In this document: positions 8,280 to 17,024 of the stretch, in pieces
Layout of the letters: every line of letters starts with the position of its first letter
Numbering within the stretch: position 1 is the stretch's first letter
Assembly: GCA_937146765.1 (NCBI GenBank)
Contig: CAKZRP010000037.1
Location: forward strand, 124,001-188,000
Source: an uncultured Paracoccaceae bacterium
Lineage (GTDB): Bacteria > Pseudomonadota > Alphaproteobacteria > Rhodobacterales > Rhodobacteraceae
Reading direction: 5' to 3'
DNA: 64,000 bases
The notes under the pieces: model-generated
What the model saw: only the letters and a program-made list of their open reading frames with translations
Told to the model about the DNA's origin: nothing
The model's database searches: none
Position numbers and translations under genes: made by a program

Positions 8280-9212
8280 TCAGATCCGTTGCCAGATCGG
8301 CATCGGCCCGGGCAGGGGGCGAAGCGCCAGCAGGCGGGACCAACGGCGCGCGGTCACTTCCGGCAGGACCTGTTGAATCAGGGGAAGAGGGGTGCGCTCC
8401 GGTTGGCGGATGAGGCGCTTGTAAAACCGCAGTGCACCGGGGCGCATGTAGGAGGACCAGTGACAGACCCGCCGTTCCGGCAGGCCGATCGGGTGCCCCA
8501 TCCCGGCCAGATGGTCCAGCGTATCAAGGCAATCGAGTTGCAGGGTGACCGCATTGGGCCCCTCGAACCCCTGACCCAGGGCGCGATCACCGCGCTCGGG
8601 GCTGCGGGTCAAGGTCTCGAACAGGAAGTCGAAAGCATCGTTTTCGCGACTGGTGACATTGAAGAACTCTGCCGTGCGCCCGGCCGGAGTGGCCAGCGCC
8701 CTGGCCGCGCGGCTCTGGTAGCTTGCGCCGGTGAGCGAGATCACCCGCCGCACCGTCCCAGCAGGCAGGTGGTGCAATGCCTCAAGGGCCACCTCGGTGC
8801 CGAGCGAGTGACCGAGAATATGGATGTCCCGCTCCGGGGCCTGATCGTGCAGCGCCTTTACCACTCGGGCCAGCGCTCGCCCGGCTCCCAGGGCGCGGGC
8901 CTGCGCCGAGACCAGCGTGCCGCGGGCATCCCAGCCGAAGGCCACCGCCAGCCCCTCGTCGCTACGCCCGAGACCAAAGCCAAGCTGACGCGGCCAGGAG
9001 GGGGCGCGCCAGGGCAGGTGCTGCGGGTCAAGCGACAGGATATGTCGATGCGGACAGTGATTGGGATTGCCGGGCTTGTATTTGTAGCCATGCACCATGA
9101 CCACCACGGGTCCGGCGACCCCGGCCACTGCGGTCAGGCCTTCGTCAATCCCAGTCAACCGTCCGTGCAGGACGGGCGTTTCCCCAATTGCATTGATGCG
9201 GATCATGGCCAT
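8280..9212 (-). CDS. Alpha/beta-hydrolase, lipase-like
   Basis: A 310-residue alpha/beta-hydrolase. The oxyanion-loop motif VVMVHGYKY lies near residues 37-45 and the nucleophile elbow GHSLG near 130-134. A downstream histidine in the C-terminal third (RRVCHWSSY) is the best candidate for the triad. There is no signal peptide. The ATG at 9212 is preceded by a GGGGG ribosome-like stretch; the second ATG two codons later is equally possible. The substrate is unknown. It stands alone, convergent with yciB. Confidence 0.75.
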   Translation of the reverse strand: MAMIRINAIGETPVLHGRLTGIDEGLTAVAGVAGPVVVMVHGYKYKPGNPNHCPHRHILSLDPQHLPWRAPSWPRQLGFGLGRSDEGLAVAFGWDARGTLVSAQARALGAGRALARVVKALHDQAPERDIHILGHSLGTEVALEALHHLPAGTVRRVISLTGASYQSRAARALATPAGRTAEFFNVTSRENDAFDFLFETLTRSPERGDRALGQGFEGPNAVTLQLDCLDTLDHLAGMGHPIGLPERRVCHWSSYMRPGALRFYKRLIRQPERTPLPLIQQVLPEVTARRWSRLLALRPLPGPMPIWQRI

Positions 9213-9563
9213 CACATGCCCCCAAGCGATGATTTTTCCCTGCGGTAGCCTGTTCTGGTGACGGCGGCGTGACGTTCCGGTAACGGGAGGGTGACTGTGG
9301 CAGCGACCCCACAACGGGGGCAGCACCCGACGTTGCCCTCTGGGCTTGCCCCTCCGGCCTTGCGTGAGGGGACGCGGCGGCGGCTTTCCAAGGAGGCTGT
9401 CTCTCCGGGACGATAAAGCGTCGATCGGGCTTGCCAGCATCCGGGTCAGATGCAAACGTCAGTTGTCATGCTGACTATCGGGGTCTGTCTCTGCTGCCCG
9501 GGTTCGGCAGGGGCGCGGTGCCGTCCAAGGCAAGCGAATACAACTATTTTAATAGGATGCATA
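9213..9563. other. Intergenic region, no gene seen
   Basis: A 351-base divergent region between the hydrolase and the lipoprotein genes. It holds several GTGAC repeats near 9258-9297 and no convincing coding frame, RNA gene or repeat. It probably carries both promoters. Confidence 0.5.
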
Positions 9564-9959
9564 ATGTTCTCGACCCCCGTCTCGCCGCTTCTGGCCGCCC
9601 TGTCCCTGTCGCTGCTGGCCGCCTGTGGCGGCGTCCCTCAGCCCAATCAATTGAACTTTGACAATGACGGAAACGGACGGTTCAGTGGCAGCGCCGGTGC
9701 GGATTGGAGCGCAGATGAGGTGCGCAATTATGCCATGCGAAATCACTGTGGCGGTGGCGCGGTTGAGGATTTCATCGTCAGGGTTATGTCCTCGGTTCCC
9801 GATGTCATGATCTTCTCCGGTCGCTGTGCCAACGGCGGCCTTTCTCTGCTCCCCGTCGCCTCCACCCCTGTGACCCTAGCCAGCGACAGTGCCGCGCCGA
9901 GCACCTATCAGCCCACCACGAGCAGTGGCTGGGATGGCTCCACCCCCTTTGTTGATTGA
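9564..9959 (+). CDS. Small lipoprotein of unknown function
   Basis: A 131-residue protein with a lipoprotein signal: a hydrophobic run followed by lipobox LLAAC, with the lipidated cysteine near residue 21. The mature part holds two more cysteines (NHCGGGAV, GRCANGG), probably a disulphide, and a Ser/Thr-rich tail. No known domain was recognised. The ATG at 9564 follows an AGGA site; the reading frame open further upstream lacks a signal peptide at its start. It is monocistronic as far as can be seen. Confidence 0.7.
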   Translation: MFSTPVSPLLAALSLSLLAACGGVPQPNQLNFDNDGNGRFSGSAGADWSADEVRNYAMRNHCGGGAVEDFIVRVMSSVPDVMIFSGRCANGGLSLLPVASTPVTLASDSAAPSTYQPTTSSGWDGSTPFVD

Positions 9960-10170
9960 CCCCTCGATTGGGGGCACTGCTCCGGCGGGTTGGGCGGGTT
10001 GTCCGACCGGGCCGGAGCGTCCGCGAGACTGAGCCCGCGAGACTGACCTTCAGTCTGAGCCCGCCAGCCTGCATCTCCAGTCCAGCCCGCGGGGCGGGCG
10101 GCCTCTTGACGCATGGGCGCGCGCGGAGTATCGGATCGGCAATGTCGCGCGCAATGTGCGTGGCAGCACA

Positions 10171-10224
10171 TCGTGGCGATTTGTTACCGGATTGCGGGCC
10201 ACGTAAAATAAACCGCTAAAGAGG
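10171..10224 (+). promoter_or_regulatory. SAM-II riboswitch (metA-type) upstream of metZ
   Basis: The segment has the SAM-II pattern: stem P1 CGTGG (10172-10176) with CCACG (10199-10203), the conserved GATTTG after the 5' strand, an A-rich connector, and CCGCTAAAGAGG (10213-10224), whose CCGC pairs with GCGG at 10194-10197 to form the pseudoknot. SAM-II riboswitches bind S-adenosylmethionine and repress methionine-synthesis genes in alphaproteobacteria. The downstream gene is metZ, as expected. Confidence 0.9.
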
Positions 10225-10233
10225 TCAGGACGA

Positions 10234-10270
10234 CGGGACTCCCTTTCGCTTGGCCGGACGGGAGTTTTTT
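10234..10270 (+). terminator. Terminator following the SAM-II riboswitch
   Basis: ACTCCC (10238-10243) pairs with GGGAGT (10260-10265) and is directly followed by a run of seven T residues, 10 bases after the riboswitch core and 33 bases before the metZ start. The arrangement suggests transcriptional attenuation rather than only ribosome-site masking. Confidence 0.65.
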
Positions 10271-10303
10271 TATGTCCGGAACAGATCCGGCGGAGGCAAG
10301 ACG

Positions 10304-11503
10304 ATGACTGACACGCGCAAAACTGGCTGGAACACACGCACCAAGCTGGTCCATGGCGGCACCCGACGCAGCCAGTACAATGAGGTAAGCGAGGCGATCT
10401 TCCTCACTCAGGGCTTTGTCTACGAGACCGCGGCCCAGGCTGAGGCTCGGTTCATCGAGATCGGCGAGGATGAATTCATCTATGCCCGCTACGGCAATCC
10501 GACGGTGGCGATGTTCGAGGAACGTATTGCGCTGCTGGAAGGTGCCGAAGATGCCTTTGCCACCGCCTCCGGCATGGCGGCGGTCAACGGCGCGCTGACC
10601 TCGCTCCTGAAAGCGGGCGATCATGTGGTTTCTGCCCGGGCGCTGTTCGGCTCCTGTCTTTACATCCTCGAAGGGATCCTGGCCCGTTTCGGCGTCGAGG
10701 TCACCTTTGTCGACGGCACCGACCTCGACCAGTGGCGCGCGGCGATGCGCCCGGACACCAAGGCGGTCTTCTTCGAGAGCATGTCGAACCCGACGCTGGA
10801 GGTGATCGACATCGCCGCCGTGGCCGAGATCGCCCATGCGGTCGGCGCCACCGTGGTGGTGGACAATGTCTTCTCCACCCCGGTCTTTTCCAACGCGATC
10901 GCGCAGGGCGCCGATGTTGTGGTCTATTCCGCGACCAAACATATCGACGGGCAGGGCCGGGCGCTGGGCGGTGTGGTGCTGGGGACGAAGGAGTTTATCC
11001 GCGGCACGCTGGAACCCTATATGAAGCACACCGGCGGTAGCTTGAGCCCGTTCCATGCCTGGCTCTTTGTCAAGGGGCTGGAGACCATCGACCTGCGGGT
11101 GAACGCACAGGCCGACAGCGCGCTGAAGATTGCCGAGGCGCTTGAGGGCCATCCGGCGCTGCTGCGCACCATCTATCCGGGCCTCAAGACCCATGCGCAG
11201 AACGATCTGGTGCAGCGCCAGCTGGGCGGCAAGGGCGGCACCGTGCTCTCGCTCGACCTCAAGGGCGGCAAGGCGGCGGCCTTTGCCTTCCTCGATGCGC
11301 TGACCATCCCGGTGATCTCAAACAACCTCGGCGATGCGAAATCCATCGCCACCCATCCGGCGACCACCACCCACCAGCGCCTGAGCGTCGAGCAGCGGGC
11401 GACTTTGGGAATCACCGAAGGCCTGGTGCGCTTCTCGGTGGGTCTGGAAGACGCGGACGACCTGATCGCCGATCTGACTCGGGCCTTGGCGGCTGCGGGC
11501 TGA
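10304..11503 (+). CDS. metZ: O-succinylhomoserine sulfhydrylase
   Basis: PLP enzyme of the Cys/Met-metabolism family that makes homocysteine from O-succinylhomoserine and sulphide. At 399 residues it has normal length. The PLP-lysine motif SATKHIDGQGR places the Schiff-base lysine at residue 212; YARYGNPTVAMFEERIA and SGMAAVNGAL are the N-terminal cofactor-site motifs. The ATG at 10304 follows GGAGG (10292-10296) by 7 bases. Control by the SAM-II riboswitch just upstream fits the role. Distinguishing succinyl- from acetyl-homoserine specificity from sequence alone is less certain. Confidence 0.93.
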   Translation: MTDTRKTGWNTRTKLVHGGTRRSQYNEVSEAIFLTQGFVYETAAQAEARFIEIGEDEFIYARYGNPTVAMFEERIALLEGAEDAFATASGMAAVNGALTSLLKAGDHVVSARALFGSCLYILEGILARFGVEVTFVDGTDLDQWRAAMRPDTKAVFFESMSNPTLEVIDIAAVAEIAHAVGATVVVDNVFSTPVFSNAIAQGADVVVYSATKHIDGQGRALGGVVLGTKEFIRGTLEPYMKHTGGSLSPFHAWLFVKGLETIDLRVNAQADSALKIAEALEGHPALLRTIYPGLKTHAQNDLVQRQLGGKGGTVLSLDLKGGKAAAFAFLDALTIPVISNNLGDAKSIATHPATTTHQRLSVEQRATLGITEGLVRFSVGLEDADDLIADLTRALAAAG

Positions 11504-11513
11504 ACGCAATGCC

Positions 11514-11557
11514 CCTTTTGCCCCGGCCTTCCCGTGTCGGCGGGCCGGGGCAAAAGG
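11514..11557 (+). terminator. Terminator after metZ
   Basis: A perfect 15-bp inverted repeat (11514-11528 with 11543-11557) with a 14-base loop, starting 10 bases after the metZ stop. The arms carry an A4/T4 tract at the outer end, as in bidirectional intrinsic terminators. Confidence 0.75.
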
Positions 11558-11598
11558 TCAGTTCTGTGACCTTTGGTGGCGTTTTTGTCTGATCCGCT

Positions 11599-11627
11599 TT
11601 GTTTTTCTTTGCGTAGTACCCTAGATG
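11599..11627 (+). promoter_or_regulatory. Candidate promoter of folE2
   Basis: TTGTTT (11599-11604), a 17-base spacer and TAGATG (11622-11627), 58 bases before the folE2 start codon. It sits after the metZ terminator, consistent with an independent transcript. Confidence 0.4.
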
Positions 11628-11685
11628 AGTGCAGGCGCGGCCAGAGCATCCGGTCGCCTCGCCGCAAGAACAGGAGTACGGGATC

Positions 11686-12789
11686 ATGAACATCCATTCT
11701 CGTGACGTGAACGACAGTCCCGATCGGTCGGAGGCCGAAGAGGCGCTGGCGGTTCTGCGGCAGTGGGCGGGGCGCGCCAGTGCCACAGAAGTTGCCGAGC
11801 TGGATCCCGCGATTGCCCGCCTGTTGCCCGGGCGCGCGGTGCAGAACTATCCGGAACTGAAGCGCCAGTATCCGGAAGATTTTGATGCCAACGAGGCCTA
11901 TCGGGCGTCATTGCCGGACCTGCAGAATGGCCCCGCCAGCCTGATTCGGGGGGCCAAGGAGCAGATCCAGCATGTCGGCATTTCCAATTTCCGCCTGCCG
12001 ATCCGCTTTCACACCCGCGACAATGGCGACCTGACGCTGGAGACCAGCGTCACCGGCACCGTCAGCCTCGATGCGGAGAAGAAGGGCATCAACATGTCCC
12101 GCATCATGCGCAGCTTCTACCGGCACGCGGAAAAGACCTTTTCCTTCGAGGTGATGGAAGCGGCGCTGGAGGACTATCTGAGCGATCTCGACAGCGGCGA
12201 TGCGCGGCTGCAGATGCGGTTCTCCTTCCCGGTGAAGGTGGAGAGCCTGCGGTCGGGGCTGATGGGCTATCAGTATTACGATGTGGCGCTTGAACTGGTG
12301 CAGACCCAGGGTCAGCGCCACAAGATCGTGCATCTGGATTATGTCTATTCCTCCACCTGTCCCTGTTCGCTGGAGCTGTCGGAGCACGCCCGCCAGTCGC
12401 GCGGCCAGCTGGCGACGCCGCATTCGCAGCGGTCGGTGGCGCGGATCTCGGTGGAAATGGAACCGGGCAGCGGCTGCCTCTGGTTCGAGGACCTGATCGA
12501 CCATTGCCGCCGCGCGGTGCCCACCGAGACGCAGGTGATGGTGAAGCGTGAGGATGAACAGGCCTTTGCCGAGCTGAACGCCGCCAATCCGATCTTTGTC
12601 GAGGATGCGGCGCGGCTGTTCTGCGAAGCTTTGCAAAGCGATCCGCGCATCGGCGATTTCCGCGTGGTGGCCAGCCATCAGGAAAGCCTGCACAGCCATG
12701 ATGCGGTCTCGGTCCTGACGCAAGGCGCGATGTTTGCCGGCAAGAGCCTTGATCCGCAGCTCTTTGCAACGCTGATTCACCGCGGCTGA
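11686..12789 (+). CDS. folE2: GTP cyclohydrolase FolE2 (type IB)
   Basis: Converts GTP to dihydroneopterin triphosphate, the first step of folate synthesis, in the zinc-independent COG1469 class. The 367-residue protein carries the typical SSTCPCSLELSEHA motif (about 225-238) holding the metal-site cysteine, and QHVGISNFRLPIRF near residues 93-106. The ATG at 11686 follows CAGGAG by 9 bases. No zinc-repressor (Zur) site was recognised upstream, though folE2 genes are often zinc-regulated. Confidence 0.95.
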   Translation: MNIHSRDVNDSPDRSEAEEALAVLRQWAGRASATEVAELDPAIARLLPGRAVQNYPELKRQYPEDFDANEAYRASLPDLQNGPASLIRGAKEQIQHVGISNFRLPIRFHTRDNGDLTLETSVTGTVSLDAEKKGINMSRIMRSFYRHAEKTFSFEVMEAALEDYLSDLDSGDARLQMRFSFPVKVESLRSGLMGYQYYDVALELVQTQGQRHKIVHLDYVYSSTCPCSLELSEHARQSRGQLATPHSQRSVARISVEMEPGSGCLWFEDLIDHCRRAVPTETQVMVKREDEQAFAELNAANPIFVEDAARLFCEALQSDPRIGDFRVVASHQESLHSHDAVSVLTQGAMFAGKSLDPQLFATLIHRG

Positions 12790-12829
12790 GGCCCGGAGAG
12801 CAGCCGGATTGCGCAGGCAGAGGGCAGGG

Positions 12830-12880
12830 CCGAGGGGCGCTGACCCTCGGGCTCCCCGGGATATTTATAAAAAGATGAAG
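12830..12880 (+). repeat. 3'-end hairpin plus ATATTT/AAGATGAAG element, copy 2
   Basis: A 7-bp stem CCGAGGG/CCCTCGG (12830-12850) is followed by CCCCGGGATATTT and AAAAAGATGAAG (to 12880). It is located 40 bases after the folE2 stop in the same orientation, matching copy 1 at 3236-3280 relative to its gene. Confidence 0.6.
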
Positions 12881-13051
12881 GGGTTGGCGGCGCTCTTGGG
12901 CGGGTTTTGGACTCTTGCCGCATTGCGGCAATTTTTCTGCTGATGCGAAGGCATTTCGTGCTAGGCTGCGGGCGAAGGGGCGTGTCGCGTCAATCTCGCG
13001 GGGCGTCGCCGGGCTTTTGAGTGCGCGAAGATTGAACGCCGAGGAGATCAC

Positions 13052-13780
13052 ATGATCCGGTTTGAAGGTTTCAAGGACATCCCCACCACCCCGCAGGCCC
13101 TGATCGGCCAGATGATGGGGCAACAGATGAAGATGGCGCGTTCCGTCGTTGCCTTTGCGGCGCAGATGCCGCAACGCCAGATGGACATGATGCATCTGAT
13201 GATGCGCATTCAGCAGGATATTCTGATCGGAGCACCGCTGGCGCTGCCGAGGCCAGCAGTCACCGAGGAGCCGAAGGTGGCGGCCAAGGCGGTGAGCAAG
13301 CCAGCGGCCACGCGCAAACCGCCGGTGCGCAAGGTAACCGCCAAACCCGCCGCAGAGGCTCCAGTTGCGGTCAAGGAGGCAAAAGCCGAGCCTGCTGCGG
13401 CCAAACCGGTTGCCTCGGGCACCGCTGCCGTTGCAGCGGCAGCGCCTGCAAAGACGGCAGCGCCGGTTGCGGGCAAGACCACCGGTCCATCCTCTGTAAA
13501 GGAGGCGGTGCCGCCGAGCAAACCCGCGCCCGCAGCGAAAGCGGACACGCCGAAGCCCACAGCCGCCAAGGTCGAGGAAGTCAAACCCGTCGCAGCGAAA
13601 CCGGCCGAGGCAAAAACGGCGGAAGCAAAAGCAGTGGAAGCGAAATCCGCAGTGGCCACGACCTCCGCTTCTGCCCCTGCGCCCGAGTCCGCCAGCAAGA
13701 CGGAAGCGCCGCGTCGTCCGCGCGCGCCCTCGACACCACCGGCGATGCCGGAAACCTCGGGTGCAAAAAGCGGCGAATGA
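13052..13780 (+). CDS. Lys/Ala/Pro-rich protein of unknown function
   Basis: A 242-residue protein in two parts. Residues 1-65 form a Met/Gln-rich segment (MMGQQMKMARSVVAFAAQMP, QRQMDMMHLMMRIQQD) that looks helical and amphipathic, somewhat like phasin-type helices. Residues 66-242 are a low-complexity tail of Ala, Lys, Pro and Glu with repeated PAxAK and EAKxVEAK units. The tail resembles disordered regions of granule- or DNA-associated proteins, but no domain is recognised. It ends 47 bases before trkH on the same strand. Confidence 0.65.
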   Translation: MIRFEGFKDIPTTPQALIGQMMGQQMKMARSVVAFAAQMPQRQMDMMHLMMRIQQDILIGAPLALPRPAVTEEPKVAAKAVSKPAATRKPPVRKVTAKPAAEAPVAVKEAKAEPAAAKPVASGTAAVAAAAPAKTAAPVAGKTTGPSSVKEAVPPSKPAPAAKADTPKPTAAKVEEVKPVAAKPAEAKTAEAKAVEAKSAVATTSASAPAPESASKTEAPRRPRAPSTPPAMPETSGAKSGE

Positions 13781-13827
13781 ACGCAATGACTTGACAGTCT
13801 GACTGGCGGTTGCCAACGCTGCGCCTC

Positions 13828-15276
13828 ATGTTGGATCTGCGCCCTGTCGGATATGTCATCGGCCTGCTCGTCACCATTCTGGGCGGGACCATGGTGTTGC
13901 CTCTGCTTCTTGACCTGCACGACGGGAATGGGGAGTGGCCGGTGTTTCTGGAGAGCGCGCTTTTCTGCCTTCTTGCGGGCGGCTTGCTTGCGCTTTCCTG
14001 TGCCAATGGAGTGGGGAAGGGACTGACGATCCGTCAGACCTTCCTGCTCACCACCTCGGTCTGGGTGGTGCTGCCGCTGTTCGGGGCTCTGCCGCTGATG
14101 CTTGGGGCCACGCAACTCAGCTTTACCGATGCTTTCTTTGAGGCGATGTCGGGGCTCACCACCACCGGGTCGACTGTGATTGTCGGCCTCGATGACCTGC
14201 CGCGCGGGCTGCTCTTGTGGCGTGGCATCCTGCAATGGCTCGGCGGCATCGGCATCATTGTGGTCGCCATGGTCTTTTTGCCGGAACTGCGGGTTGGCGG
14301 TATGCAGATCTTCCGCTCCGAAGCCTTTGAAACCATGGGAAAGATCCTGCCGCGTGCGCGGGAGATCGCCAAGCAGATCTCGGTCATCTACCTCGTGCTG
14401 ACGCTGGTCTGTGCGCTGACCTACACGGTGCTCGGCATGGGGCTTTTTGATGCCTTGGTCCATGCGATGACGACAATGTCCACCGGTGGGTTCTCCAATT
14501 ACGATGCCTCTTTCGGGCGGTTCTCCGGACCTGCGGAATATGCGGCTTCTTTCTTCATGATCCTGTCGGCCTTGCCCTATGTGCGGTTCGTTCAGCTGGT
14601 CAACGGTCACATGACCCCGCTGCTGAGGGACAGCCAGATCCAGACCTTTCTCGCCACCATTGCGGTGCTGGTGCTGATCACCTCTGGCGTGCTGGTCACT
14701 ATCTTCCCTCACCATCCGGAACAGGCGGTGCGGGAAGCCCTGTTCAACATTGTCTCCATCATGTCCGGGACCGGCTTTGCCAGCGTGGACTACATGAGCT
14801 GGGGACCGTTCCTGATCATGATCTTTTTCTTCGTTGGCCTCATCGGCGGCTGTGCGGGCTCCACCGCCTGTTCGGTGAAGATCTTCCGCTATCAGCTGCT
14901 CTTTGCCGCCATCCGGGTGCAGGTGCAGCGGATCCGATCGCCGCATGGGGTCTTTACCCTGCGTTATGACGGCCGACCGGTGACGCCGGATGTGCTGAGC
15001 TCGGTGATTTCCTTCTTCATGTTCTTTGTCCTCACGCTCGGCATCGTGGCCTGGGCGCTGGCACTGACCGGGCTCGACTTCATCACCGCCATTTCCGGCG
15101 CGGCGACGGCGGTGGCCAATATCGGCCCCGGGCTCGGCGACACCATCGGGCCGGCGGGGAATTTCGCCCCGCTCAACGACACCGCAAAATGGATTCTTGC
15201 CATTGCCATGTTGATCGGGCGGTTGGAACTGATGGCGGTCTACGCGATCCTGACGGTTCGTTTCTGGCGCAGCTGA
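13828..15276 (+). CDS. trkH: TrkH-family potassium uptake protein
   Basis: A 482-residue membrane protein with the four-fold membrane-pore-membrane plan of TrkH/KtrB channels: pore segments GLTTTGSTV (about 112-120), TMSTGGFSNYD (about 217-227), SGTGFASVDY and GAATAVANIGPGLG supply the K+ selectivity filter glycines. It imports K+ with a cytosolic TrkA partner, which is not in the window. I prefer the ATG at 13828; an in-frame TTG at 13810 is an alternative, and neither has a strong ribosome site. Confidence 0.92.
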   Translation: MLDLRPVGYVIGLLVTILGGTMVLPLLLDLHDGNGEWPVFLESALFCLLAGGLLALSCANGVGKGLTIRQTFLLTTSVWVVLPLFGALPLMLGATQLSFTDAFFEAMSGLTTTGSTVIVGLDDLPRGLLLWRGILQWLGGIGIIVVAMVFLPELRVGGMQIFRSEAFETMGKILPRAREIAKQISVIYLVLTLVCALTYTVLGMGLFDALVHAMTTMSTGGFSNYDASFGRFSGPAEYAASFFMILSALPYVRFVQLVNGHMTPLLRDSQIQTFLATIAVLVLITSGVLVTIFPHHPEQAVREALFNIVSIMSGTGFASVDYMSWGPFLIMIFFFVGLIGGCAGSTACSVKIFRYQLLFAAIRVQVQRIRSPHGVFTLRYDGRPVTPDVLSSVISFFMFFVLTLGIVAWALALTGLDFITAISGAATAVANIGPGLGDTIGPAGNFAPLNDTAKWILAIAMLIGRLELMAVYAILTVRFWRS

Positions 15277-15414
15277 GGGGGTGGTGGCGCATTTCCTTGC
15301 GCAAATCGCCGGTGCCTCTGAAATATAGGGCCTGCGCCATCTTGCTCTTGCCGGGGCGCTCGCCTAAGAACGCGCGAACCCTTAACCCCGCAAGCGGAGG
15401 GAGACCAAGGCCCT

Positions 15415-16674
15415 ATGCCCCTACTTGTGATGAAATTCGGCGGTACATCCGTCGCCAATCTGGACCGCATTCGCCGCGCTGCCAAACGCGTTGGTGTCGA
15501 GGTGGCCAAGGGCTATGACGTCATCGTCATCGTCTCCGCCATGTCCGGCAAGACCAACGAACTGGTCGGCTGGGTGGACGAGACTTCGCCGCTCTATGAT
15601 GCGCGGGAATATGATGCGGTTGTGTCCTCCGGCGAGAACGTGACCGCCGGCCTGATGGCGCTGACCCTGCAGGAGATGGATATTCCCGCCCGCAGCTGGC
15701 AGGGCTGGCAGGTGCCGCTGAAGACCAATTCGGCCCATAGCCAGGCCCGGATCGAGGAAATCGGCACCACCAATATCAACACCAAATTCGGCGAGGGCAT
15801 GAAGGTTGCCGTGGTTGCGGGCTTCCAGGGCGTCAGCCCCGAGGGCCGGATCACCACGCTGGGACGCGGTGGCTCCGACACCACGGCGGTGGCTTTTGCG
15901 GCGGCCTTTGAGGCCGAGCGTTGTGACATCTACACCGATGTGGACGGGGTCTATACCACCGATCCGCGCATCTGTGACAAGGCGCGCAAGCTCGAGAAGA
16001 TCTCTTTTGAAGAGATGCTGGAATTGGCCTCGCTTGGCGCCAAGGTGCTGCAGACCCGGTCTGTTGAATTGGCGATGCGGTACAAGGTGAAACTGCGCGT
16101 GCTCTCCAGCTTTGAAGAACAATCCGACGAGGCCGGCACTCTGGTCTGCGATGAGGAGGATATCATGGAATCGAAAGTTGTGGCCGGTGTGGCCTATTCT
16201 CGGGACGAGGCCAAGATGACCCTCGTGACAATTGCCGACCGCCCGGGCATCGCCTCGGCGATCTTTGGCACCCTGGCGGACGCGGGCGTGAACGTGGACA
16301 TGATCGTTCAGAACGTCTCCGAACTGAACTACAAGGGCCATGAAGGCGGCGTGACCGACATGACCTTCTCCTGTCCGGTGGATCAGGTGAAGCGCGCGGA
16401 AAAGGCGCTGAACGATGCCAAGGACGCGGGCAAGCTGAACTTCGACAAGCTCGAGTCTGAGACCAACGTGGCGAAAGTCTCGGTCGTGGGCATCGGTATG
16501 CGCTCCGCTGCGGGTGTGGCGGCCAAGATGTTCAAGGTCCTGTCGGATGAGAACGTCAACATTCAGGTCATCACCACTTCGGAGATCAAGATTTCGGTGC
16601 TGATCGAACGCAAATACATGGAGCTTGCGGTTCAGGCGCTGCATGACGCCTTTGAGCTCGACAAGGCCGAGTAA
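15415..16674 (+). CDS. lysC: Aspartate kinase
   Basis: Phosphorylates aspartate, the entry step to lysine, threonine and methionine. The 419-residue protein begins MPLLVMKFGGTSVANLDR with the KFGGTS catalytic motif at residues 7-12, has GRGGSDTTAVA near 152-162, and two C-terminal ACT domains (about 265-335 and 345-415) for feedback inhibition. The ATG follows GGAGGGAG. A strong terminator follows at 16699-16727, so it is probably a single-gene unit. Confidence 0.97.
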   Translation: MPLLVMKFGGTSVANLDRIRRAAKRVGVEVAKGYDVIVIVSAMSGKTNELVGWVDETSPLYDAREYDAVVSSGENVTAGLMALTLQEMDIPARSWQGWQVPLKTNSAHSQARIEEIGTTNINTKFGEGMKVAVVAGFQGVSPEGRITTLGRGGSDTTAVAFAAAFEAERCDIYTDVDGVYTTDPRICDKARKLEKISFEEMLELASLGAKVLQTRSVELAMRYKVKLRVLSSFEEQSDEAGTLVCDEEDIMESKVVAGVAYSRDEAKMTLVTIADRPGIASAIFGTLADAGVNVDMIVQNVSELNYKGHEGGVTDMTFSCPVDQVKRAEKALNDAKDAGKLNFDKLESETNVAKVSVVGIGMRSAAGVAAKMFKVLSDENVNIQVITTSEIKISVLIERKYMELAVQALHDAFELDKAE

Positions 16675-16698
16675 GCCAGGCTGGCTTCACGAATTGGA

Positions 16699-16727
16699 AA
16701 CGCCGGGGTCTTGCCCCGGCGTTTTTT
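16699..16727 (+). terminator. Intrinsic terminator of lysC
   Basis: A 10-bp GC-rich stem (16699-16708 with 16714-16723), 5-base loop, followed by a run of T residues. It begins 24 bases after the lysC stop. Confidence 0.9.
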
Positions 16728-17024
16728 CTTGGCGCGACTAAGGTGTTGACTTTGAGGGTAGAATTGCTGCGCTGCAGCTAAGATCATGGGCCGCGGTGTC
16801 CCGGGATTGGAAAATGAGCACTGGCCGTATCGACGTGCGGTTTTGCCGGAAAAGCCCTTGCCAGCGCCAGCGCCAGCCGACACATTGCCTTGACTTGGGC
16901 AGGTTGCGTTAAGGAGTTGATGCGGAGGAGCATCATCCCTTATCCATGGCCCAAGGCTCCTCCCGCCGCGGTCTTTGCATGGGCGCGGGTTGGGGGGCAG
17001 GGAACAACCCGGGAAAGGGCGGGC
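16728..17024. other. Leader/intergenic region before ptsP
   Basis: About 300 bases between the lysC terminator and the ptsP start. A short CAGCGC/CCAGCGCC repeat occurs near 16860-16876. No RNA gene or confident promoter was recognised. The ptsP frame is open upstream from 16890 but has no family similarity there. Confidence 0.45.

Noticed and set aside
13250..13780. Tandem coding repeats in the Lys/Ala/Pro-rich protein as a functional repeat domain
   Set aside because: The units are irregular PAxAK-type low complexity, without fixed period or conserved hydrophobic core, so a disordered tail is the simpler reading.
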